A program made the translations under genes and the position numbers. Below the pieces are notes generated by a model that saw nothing but the letters and a program-made list of their open reading frames with translations, searched no databases and was not told the origin of the DNA. Shown in pieces: positions 57,877-64,000 of a stretch of 64,000 nucleotides of DNA. Numbering within the stretch: position 1 is the stretch's first letter; every line of letters starts with the position of its first letter. Source of the stretch: Solimicrobium sp040544425 (lineage in GTDB: Bacteria; Pseudomonadota; Gammaproteobacteria; Burkholderiales; Burkholderiaceae_D); the NCBI GenBank assembly GCA_040544425.1, contig JBEONO010000001.1, forward strand, positions 62,001 through 126,000, read 5' to 3'.

Positions 57877-59907
57877 CTACGCCGCCATGCCACTGTGACG
57901 CAACAGGGCGTCAATTTCCGGTGCGCGACCGCGGAATGCTATAAATGATTCCAGCGCCGGGCGCGAACCACCAACGGCCAGTATTTCACGCTGAAATTTT
58001 ATGCCGATCAGAGCATTGTTACCAGCTTCTTCAAAAGCTGCATACGCATCGGCCGACAGCACCTCTGCCCACTTGTAGCTGAAATAACCAGCAGCATAGC
58101 CGCCGGAAAATATATGACTGAAGCCATGCTGAAAACGATTGAATTCCGGCGTTGTCAGCACCGAGACTTGCGACCTGATCTGGTCCAGCAGGGACTGCAC
58201 GGAGTGTTCACCTTGTTCCAGGTCGCCATTGTGCAGCCGCATATCAAACAGTGCCAGCTCAACCTGACGCAAGGTCTGCAGTCCGGACTGAAAATTTTTC
58301 GCTGCCAGCATTTTGTCATACAAACTGCGCGGTAACGGTTGTCCGGTATCACAATGTGCACTCATCTGTTGTAAAACTTCCCACTCCCAGCAAAAATTTT
58401 CCATAAACTGCGATGGCAACTCAACCGCATCCCATTCCACGCCAGACAGTCCCGACACACCCAGCTCATCGACCTGGGTCAGCATGTGATGCAGCCCGTG
58501 ACCGAATTCATGGAACAGGGTGATCACTTCATCATGGGTGAAGTAGGCCGGTTTGCCCTCGGCCGGTTCAGAGAAATTACAAATTAGATAAGCCAGCGGG
58601 GTTTGAATGCCGTCGCCAGTGCGACGTCGGCCGCGTGCATCATTCATCCATGCGCCACCATCCTTGTTTTGGCGGGCATACAGATCGAGATAAAACTGAC
58701 CGATCAATTGGCCATCTTTCTCGATCCGATAAAATTTGACATCCGGATGCCAGGTGCTGGCCTGATCGATTTTAATATCCACGCCGTACAAGGTATGCAC
58801 GATATGAAACAGGCCCTGGATCACTTGCGGCTCGGGAAAATATTTTTTGACTTCCTGATCGGAAAACGCATAACGTTGTTCGCGCAGTTTTTCCGAGGCA
58901 TACGCCATGTCCTGCGCCTGCAGCTCCTGCAGTCCCAATGTTTGTTGTGCGAATTCGCGCAGCTCGGCCAGATCGCGTTCAGCGTACGGACGGGCACGGC
59001 GCGCCAGGTCCAGTAAAAATTGGCTGACCTGATCCGGGGTATCAGCCATTTTTGCGACCAGCGACACTTCGGCATAATTGTTGTAGCCCAACAGGCGTGC
59101 TTCTTCAGCGCGCAATGCCAGAATCTGATTCATGATTTCGCTGTTGTCCCATTCCGGATTGTCACCGAGCTCAGACGCCTTGGTGGTATTGGCCCGATAA
59201 ATCGTGGCGCGCAAATCGCGATCATCGGCGTATTGCAAGACCGGATAAAACGAGGGGAACTGCAAGCCAAACAGGTAACCGGTTTTGCCAGCCTGCTGCG
59301 CTTTGGTCTGTGCCGCCAGCAATGCATCTTCCGGCAGGCCAGCCAGTTTGGCCGGGTCCTCGATATGCAGGCTGTAGTGATTGGTGGCGTCCAGAATGTG
59401 TTCGGAATACGCGTTCGATAGCTTGGCCAGCTGTTCCTGAATTTCTGCGAAGCGCTGCTTTTTTTCGTCCGATAATTCGGCACCGGACAATTTGAAATCG
59501 CGCAGAGCATTGTGAATTATTTTTTTACGCGCGACTGAAAAACCGGCGAATTCAGCACTGGCTGCGATTGCCTGATACTTCTTGAACAGCACCAGGTTTT
59601 GCCCGAGTGAGGTATAGAATTCAGTGATCAGCGGCTGGTTTTCATTGTACGCAGCGCGCAATTCAGGGGTATCGACCACGCCGTGCAGATGGCTGACCAA
59701 ACTCCAGGCTCGACTCAACTGTTCGGTTACGTCTTCCAGCGGTGCGACCACGCTGTCCCAGGTCGCTGCAGTCTGATCCTGTTCAATTTGCTTCACCACC
59801 GCTTTACACTGTTCCAACAAAGTTGCAATTGCGGGTGTGACTGCCACTGGCGTAATTGCTTCGAAGCGCGGCAAGGCGCTGAAATCGGTTAATGGATTGG
59901 TATTCAA
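57877..59907 (-). CDS. prlC: Oligopeptidase A (M3 metallopeptidase)
   Basis: A 676-residue M3-family peptidase. The zinc signature HEFGHGLHHML is present with the downstream glutamate ligand in LSGVEWDAVELPSQFMENFC. It degrades short peptides such as signal-peptide fragments in the cytoplasm. The start overlaps the folD stop by 4 bp (59904-59907), so the two are co-translated. Confidence 0.95.
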   Translation of the reverse strand: MNTNPLTDFSALPRFEAITPVAVTPAIATLLEQCKAVVKQIEQDQTAATWDSVVAPLEDVTEQLSRAWSLVSHLHGVVDTPELRAAYNENQPLITEFYTSLGQNLVLFKKYQAIAASAEFAGFSVARKKIIHNALRDFKLSGAELSDEKKQRFAEIQEQLAKLSNAYSEHILDATNHYSLHIEDPAKLAGLPEDALLAAQTKAQQAGKTGYLFGLQFPSFYPVLQYADDRDLRATIYRANTTKASELGDNPEWDNSEIMNQILALRAEEARLLGYNNYAEVSLVAKMADTPDQVSQFLLDLARRARPYAERDLAELREFAQQTLGLQELQAQDMAYASEKLREQRYAFSDQEVKKYFPEPQVIQGLFHIVHTLYGVDIKIDQASTWHPDVKFYRIEKDGQLIGQFYLDLYARQNKDGGAWMNDARGRRRTGDGIQTPLAYLICNFSEPAEGKPAYFTHDEVITLFHEFGHGLHHMLTQVDELGVSGLSGVEWDAVELPSQFMENFCWEWEVLQQMSAHCDTGQPLPRSLYDKMLAAKNFQSGLQTLRQVELALFDMRLHNGDLEQGEHSVQSLLDQIRSQVSVLTTPEFNRFQHGFSHIFSGGYAAGYFSYKWAEVLSADAYAAFEEAGNNALIGIKFQREILAVGGSRPALESFIAFRGRAPEIDALLRHSGMAA

Positions 59908-60752
59908 GATTTTCTCTCTGCAGCTTCTATCGTATTGACTAGCAGCATGGTAATGGTCATCGGACCGACTCCTCCCGGAACCGGCGTAATATAGCCCGCG
60001 ACTTCTTTGGCACCGGCAAACTCGACATCACCACACAGTTTGCCCGCATCGTCGCGGTTCATGCCCACGTCGATGACGACAGCGCCGGGTTTGATCATGT
60101 CGGCGGTGACTAAATTGCGTTTGCCGGTTGCCACGACCAGGATGTCGGCCATGCGCGTGTGCGCGCCAAGGTCGCGGGTCTTGGAGTTGCATATGGTGAC
60201 GGTAGCCCCTGCCTGCAAGAGCATCATCGCCTGCGGCTTGCCAACGATGTTCGATGCGCCGACGATGACGGCGTTGGCGCCGCGTATCGGACAGGCAATC
60301 GCTTCCAGCATTTTCATCACGCCATATGGCGTGCATGGCCTGAACAGGGGGTGGCCAGTCATTAACAGACCGGCATTGTTGACATGGAAGCCATCGACAT
60401 CCTTGTCCAGGGCAATTGCTTCCAGAACCTTGTGTGAATCAATATGTGCGGGCAAGGGCAGCTGGACCAGAATGCCATTGATTTTTGGGTCGGCATTCAA
60501 GGCGCTGATTCGTTCCAGTAACGCGCCTTCGGAGAGATCAGCCGGATGTTTTTCCAAAATCGAGTAGATGCCACAATCTTCACAGGCCTTGACCTTGTTG
60601 CGCACGTAAACCTGCGACGCAGGATTTTCACCGACCAGTATGACAGCCAGGCCAGGCTGTCGGCCCGCAGCAGTCAGTGCCGCGGCGCGTTGTTTGACTT
60701 CGAGTCGGATTTGTTGGGAGAGCTGGTTGCCATCGATTATGTGCGCAGTCAT
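59904..60752 (-). CDS. folD: Bifunctional methylene-THF dehydrogenase/cyclohydrolase
   Basis: A 282-residue FolD: PGLAVILVGENPASQVYVRN, catalytic Lys region VRNKVKAC, DKDVDGFHVNNAGLL, PCTPYGVMKML, the NADP loop VIVGASNIVGKPQAMML and PVPGGVGPMTITML. It interconverts methylene-, methenyl- and formyl-tetrahydrofolate. It is upstream of prlC on the same strand and divergent from aceE. Confidence 0.96.
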   Translation of the reverse strand: MTAHIIDGNQLSQQIRLEVKQRAAALTAAGRQPGLAVILVGENPASQVYVRNKVKACEDCGIYSILEKHPADLSEGALLERISALNADPKINGILVQLPLPAHIDSHKVLEAIALDKDVDGFHVNNAGLLMTGHPLFRPCTPYGVMKMLEAIACPIRGANAVIVGASNIVGKPQAMMLLQAGATVTICNSKTRDLGAHTRMADILVVATGKRNLVTADMIKPGAVVIDVGMNRDDAGKLCGDVEFAGAKEVAGYITPVPGGVGPMTITMLLVNTIEAAERKS

Positions 60753-61137
60753 GTCGGCCTAAATAAAAAAGGGTTGCGAGAAATGCAGAATTATAAGCCG
60801 ATGTCGCGCATCGCCAACAAATACTGCGCGCTTATTGCAGTGCAAACTTGCTCAGAACCAGTGCCACAATCAAATACCCAAAAAATGGCAGCAGCTATGT
60901 CGCGTCGCAATAATATTCCACATTATGAGATTGAATACCGCTATTTGAAAAATTAAAAAGTCCTGTTACACTACGCCTGCGAAAAAAATGGGACTGATTT
61001 TTTTGGTTGAAATTTCATTTTTAATTCATTGCAAAGTGGTTGCGCAGACCTAAACTGTACGCCTGGCGACCACGCATCGTGTTTCATTTCGAATAATCTA
61101 ATCCAAGTCAGCGATTTGGCATTAAGGAGACCTCAGC
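60753..61137. other. 385-bp intergenic region between folD and aceE
   Basis: Divergent promoter region. It carries the aceE promoter (60945-60972) and must also carry the folD promoter on the other strand. AAGGAG before the aceE ATG is the ribosome site. The about 160-nt aceE leader has no clear hairpin that I can assign to a riboswitch. No small gene is supported. Confidence 0.6.
60945..60972 (+). promoter_or_regulatory. Sigma-70 promoter for aceE
   Basis: TTGAAA (60945-60950) and TACACT (60967-60972) are separated by 16 bp, giving a start near 60979 and a leader of about 160 nt to ATG 61138. Confidence 0.55.
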
Positions 61138-63834
61138 ATGTCCACCCAGATAGACAACCTGTTGGCGCAGGCCGCCAATGATCCCGATAAATTAGAGACC
61201 CAGGAGTGGTTGGATGCGCTGGAATCGGTAATTGAAAACGAAGGACCGGAACGCGCCCACTATCTGATGGAGCGGATGGTTGATCTGGCACGCAGACGCG
61301 GTGCCCACATTCCATTCTCAAGCAACACAGCTTACGTCAATACGATTCCTGCCGACATGGGTGAACATTGCCCGGGTGACCTGGTGATTGAAGAACGTCT
61401 GCGCTCCATGATGCGCTGGAATGCCATGGCGATGGTGGTCAAGGCTAACCGTCTGGATGGCGATCTGGGCGGACACTTATCCAGCTTCGCTTCATTGGCC
61501 AATATGCTGGGGATTGGTTTTAACCATTTCTGGCACGCTCCGACCGAAACACACGGCGGCGATTTGCTGTACATACAGGGACATTCCTCCCCAGGGATCT
61601 ACGCCCGCGCCTTTTTGGAAGGCCGCCTGACGGAAGATCAGTTACTGCATTTCCGCCGCGAAGTTGACGGACATGGTCTGTCTTCTTACCCGCATCCGAA
61701 ACTGATGCCCGATTTCTGGCAGTTCCCGACTGTCTCGATGGGCCTTGGCCCGCTGATGTCGATCTATCAGGCGCGCTTTCTGAAATATCTCCACGCACGC
61801 AATATTGCCGACACCGCCAACCGCAAGGTGTGGGCGTTCTGCGGCGATGGCGAAATGGACGAGCCGGAATCGATGGGCGCAATCGGCATGGCCGGTCGCG
61901 AGCAGCTCGACAATCTGGTGATGGTGGTGAACTGTAATCTGCAACGTCTGGATGGTCCGGTACGTGGCAATGGCAAAATCATTCAGGAACTGGAATCCGA
62001 TTTCCGTGGCGCGGGCTGGAACGTGGTCAAAGTGATCTGGGGTTCGGGCTGGGACGAATTGCTGGCCAAGGATAAAGAAGGGATTCTGCAGCGCGTGATG
62101 ATGGAAACTGTGGATGGCGAATACCAGAATTACAAAGCCAAGGACGGTGCTTATGTGCGCGCCAATTTCTTTGGCAAACATCCCAAGCTGCTGGAAATGG
62201 TCAGCAAAATGTCGGATGACGATATCTGGCGGCTGACCCGCGGTGGACATGATCCACACAAAATTTACGCGGCATTCAAAGTGGCACAGGAGCATAAAGG
62301 CCAACCGACAGTATTGCTGGTCAAGAGCGTCAAGGGTTTCGGATTTGGTAAATCCGGCGAAGCGCGCAACACCGCGCACAACACCAAAAAGCTCGATGAC
62401 GAAGCAGTCAAGGCCTTGCGTGATCGCTTCCAGTTGCCGATCGCCGATTCCGAATTGCCATCGATTCCGTTCTACAAACCGGCTGACGACACACCGGAAA
62501 TGCAATACCTGCAGGCGCGTCGCAAGGCCTTGGGTGGTTATCTGCCGCAGCGTCGTCAAAAGGCTGATGAAGTATTGACGGTGCCACCGTTGTCCGCGTT
62601 TAAAGCCATGTTGGAGCCGACCGCAGAAGGTCGCGAAATTTCAACCACCGCCTCGTATGTCCGTGTGTTGACCGCATTGTTGCGAGATGCCAGTCTGGGT
62701 CAGCGTATTGTGCCGATCATGGTGGATGAATCGCGTACTTTCGGGATGGAAGGCTTGTTCCGCCAGATCGGTATTTTCAGTCAGGTTGGACAACTGTACG
62801 AACCGGTGGATAAAGACCAGGTGATGTACTACCGCGAAGACAAAGCCGGACAGATTTTGCAGGAAGGGATTAACGAAGCGGGCGGTATGAGTTCATGGAT
62901 CGCCGCAGCGACATCGTACTCGACCAATAATCGCGTAATGATTCCGTTCTATACCTATTACTCAATGTTTGGTCTGCAACGGATCGGCGATCTGGCCTGG
63001 GCAGCGGGTGACATGCGCGCGCGCGGATTCCTGATCGGCGGCACAGCCGGTCGTACCACGCTGAACGGCGAAGGTCTGCAACACGAAGATGGTCACAGCC
63101 ACGTGATTGCATCGACCATTCCGAACTGCGTCCCGTATGATCCAACGTTCGCGCATGAAGTTGCCGTGATTATTCACGACGGTTTGCGCCGCATGATCAG
63201 CAATCAGGAAGATGTGTTTTATTACATCACCCTGATGAATGAAAATTACCCGCACCCAGGTTTGAAAGAAGGCCAGGAGCAAGGCATTATCAAGGGTCTG
63301 TACCTGTTGCAAAAAGATCCGACTGCCAGCAAACATCGCGTGCAGTTAATGGGTTCGGGTACGATTTTGCGCGAAGTCATCGCCGGTGCCGAATTGCTGC
63401 AGGCCGACTGGGGTATCGCCGCAGACATCTGGTCAGCACCTTCATTTACCTTGCTGGCGCGTGATGGTCAGGACGTCGAACGCTGGAATATGCTGAACCC
63501 CGGTGAAACACCGCGTGTCGCGTATGTGACCGAATGCCTGCAAGATACGGAAGGTCCGGTCATTGTATCGACTGACTATATGCGCACCTATGCCGAACAG
63601 ATTCGCGCATTTATCCCGCACGGACGGCGTTATAAAGTATTGGGCACCGATGGCTTTGGTCGTTCCGATACCCGCGCCAAATTGCGTGAGTTCTTTGAAG
63701 TAAATCGCTATTTCGTAGCCATCGCCGCCTTGAAAGCGTTGGCCGACGAGGGCGCGATTTCAGCTGCAGTCGTATCGCAGGCGATCAGCAAGTATGGCAT
63801 CAACCCAGGCAAACCTAACCCAGTCACACTTTAA
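61138..63834 (+). CDS. aceE: Pyruvate dehydrogenase E1 component (homodimeric type)
   Basis: An 898-residue AceE. Thiamine-diphosphate signature GDGEMDEPESMGAIGMAGRE followed by the NCNLQRLDGPVRGNGKI motif; also TFGMEGLFRQIGIF, HEDGHSHVIAS and the C-terminal TDGFGRSDTRAKLREFFEVN. It decarboxylates pyruvate and passes the acetyl group to AceF. The ATG follows AAGGAG by 10 bases. aceF begins 54 bp downstream; a hairpin without T run (63854-63873) lies between. Confidence 0.97.
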   Translation: MSTQIDNLLAQAANDPDKLETQEWLDALESVIENEGPERAHYLMERMVDLARRRGAHIPFSSNTAYVNTIPADMGEHCPGDLVIEERLRSMMRWNAMAMVVKANRLDGDLGGHLSSFASLANMLGIGFNHFWHAPTETHGGDLLYIQGHSSPGIYARAFLEGRLTEDQLLHFRREVDGHGLSSYPHPKLMPDFWQFPTVSMGLGPLMSIYQARFLKYLHARNIADTANRKVWAFCGDGEMDEPESMGAIGMAGREQLDNLVMVVNCNLQRLDGPVRGNGKIIQELESDFRGAGWNVVKVIWGSGWDELLAKDKEGILQRVMMETVDGEYQNYKAKDGAYVRANFFGKHPKLLEMVSKMSDDDIWRLTRGGHDPHKIYAAFKVAQEHKGQPTVLLVKSVKGFGFGKSGEARNTAHNTKKLDDEAVKALRDRFQLPIADSELPSIPFYKPADDTPEMQYLQARRKALGGYLPQRRQKADEVLTVPPLSAFKAMLEPTAEGREISTTASYVRVLTALLRDASLGQRIVPIMVDESRTFGMEGLFRQIGIFSQVGQLYEPVDKDQVMYYREDKAGQILQEGINEAGGMSSWIAAATSYSTNNRVMIPFYTYYSMFGLQRIGDLAWAAGDMRARGFLIGGTAGRTTLNGEGLQHEDGHSHVIASTIPNCVPYDPTFAHEVAVIIHDGLRRMISNQEDVFYYITLMNENYPHPGLKEGQEQGIIKGLYLLQKDPTASKHRVQLMGSGTILREVIAGAELLQADWGIAADIWSAPSFTLLARDGQDVERWNMLNPGETPRVAYVTECLQDTEGPVIVSTDYMRTYAEQIRAFIPHGRRYKVLGTDGFGRSDTRAKLREFFEVNRYFVAIAALKALADEGAISAAVVSQAISKYGINPGKPNPVTL

Positions 63835-63853
63835 TTATCCAACGACTAACAAA

Positions 63854-63873
63854 CGCCGGATCCAAATCCGGCG
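63854..63873 (+). other. Intergenic hairpin between aceE and aceF
   Basis: CGCCGGAT-CCAA-ATCCGGCG, eight-base arms, no following T run. Because aceF depends on the same transcript, it is more likely an mRNA-processing or stability element than a terminator. Confidence 0.55.
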
Positions 63874-63888
63874 CACGGAGCGAAATCG

Positions 63889-64000
63889 ATGAGCACAATT
63901 GACATCAAGGTCCCGGACATCGGCGACTTTAAAGAAGTAGAAGTGATTGAGTTAATGGTCAAAGTGGGTGACACCATTAAAGTCGATCAATCGTTAGTAA
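63889..64000 (+). CDS. aceF: Dihydrolipoamide acetyltransferase E2 (partial start)
   Basis: The first 37 codons are visible before the window ends: STIDIKVPDIGDFKEVEVIE then LMVKVGDTIKVDQSLV, the beginning of a lipoyl domain. With aceE 54 bp upstream this is the E2 component. The lipoyl-lysine and the catalytic domain lie outside the window. The GGAG at 63877-63880 is a suitable ribosome site. Confidence 0.93.
   Translation, partial: MSTIDIKVPDIGDFKEVEVIELMVKVGDTIKVDQSLV

Noticed and set aside
60546..60956. Plus-strand open frame spanning the folD 5' end and the folD-aceE gap
   Set aside because: It starts inside folD on the opposite strand, encodes nothing recognisable and would run over the aceE promoter.
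61642..62559. Long minus-strand open frame (305 codons) opposite aceE
   Set aside because: It is antisense to a strongly conserved gene, has no family motif and arises from codon bias of the plus-strand gene.

Overview
The window looks like a chromosomal segment of a betaproteobacterium of the order Burkholderiales, most likely family Oxalobacteraceae (an Undibacterium, Herminiimonas or Janthinobacterium relative). This rests on gene content and order: a glucokinase/RpiR fusion, trxA-rho-rpmE2, zapA-6S RNA-EVE gene, holC, prlC-folD, and the homodimeric-type aceE followed by aceF. I did not identify the species. I see no rRNA, insertion sequence, prophage or CRISPR array.

Region by region. 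(1) 1-7570 is an alpha-glucan utilisation block: the end of a probable GH31 glucosidase, a LacI-type regulator, a cytoplasmic GH13 alpha-glucosidase, a secreted pullulanase-type debranching enzyme and a glucokinase fused to an RpiR-type regulator. (2) 7618-24645 is a large signalling and chemotaxis block: a multi-PAS hybrid kinase, a FixJ-type regulator, a degenerate receptor-like protein, a PAS-GGDEF-EAL protein, two receiver proteins, two chemoreceptors, a STAS protein, and CheA, CheW, CheR, CheD and CheB. No cheZ and no flagellar gene lies inside it. One receptor ends in a CheZ-like motif, and CheA carries a tandem motif that matches the spacing of c-di-GMP-binding MshEN repeats. (3) 24668-30788 holds a sensor kinase and sigma-54 activator pair, a porin-like protein, a short PstS-like periplasmic protein, and an alpha/beta hydrolase plus acyl carrier protein behind a good sigma-54 promoter. 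(4) 30789-33049 is a rearranged spot: an FNR-type promoter drives a P-type ATPase that is cut off mid-gene by a higBA toxin-antitoxin cassette, next to the 3' end of tRNA-Leu(CAA).

(5) 33143-44849 is mostly housekeeping: a membrane glycosyltransferase, rpmE2, rho, trxA, an AddB/AddA-like recombination pair, a ZapB-like protein, zapA, 6S RNA and an EVE-domain protein. (6) 44838-48347 (minus strand) is an ECF sigma/anti-sigma pair with exported partners: a DUF3034 protein, a periplasmic truncated haemoglobin and a cupredoxin-like protein. (7) 48439-57817 holds a malonyl-CoA-synthase-like ligase, lgt, a LysR regulator divergent from ilvD, a small cytochrome c, an orphan HigA-type antitoxin, livK divergent from an Lrp regulator, holC and a DUF4124-glutaredoxin protein. 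(8) 57877-64000 holds prlC, folD, aceE and the start of aceF.

The observations most worth a second look are the CheA MshEN-like repeats beside a diguanylate cyclase/phosphodiesterase gene, the receptor with a CheZ-like C-terminus, the sigma-54 promoter with an upstream palindrome linking the kinase/activator pair to the hydrolase-ACP pair, the higBA cassette with its operator placed between -35 and -10 of an apparently leaderless promoter, and the ECF-globin-cupredoxin cluster.
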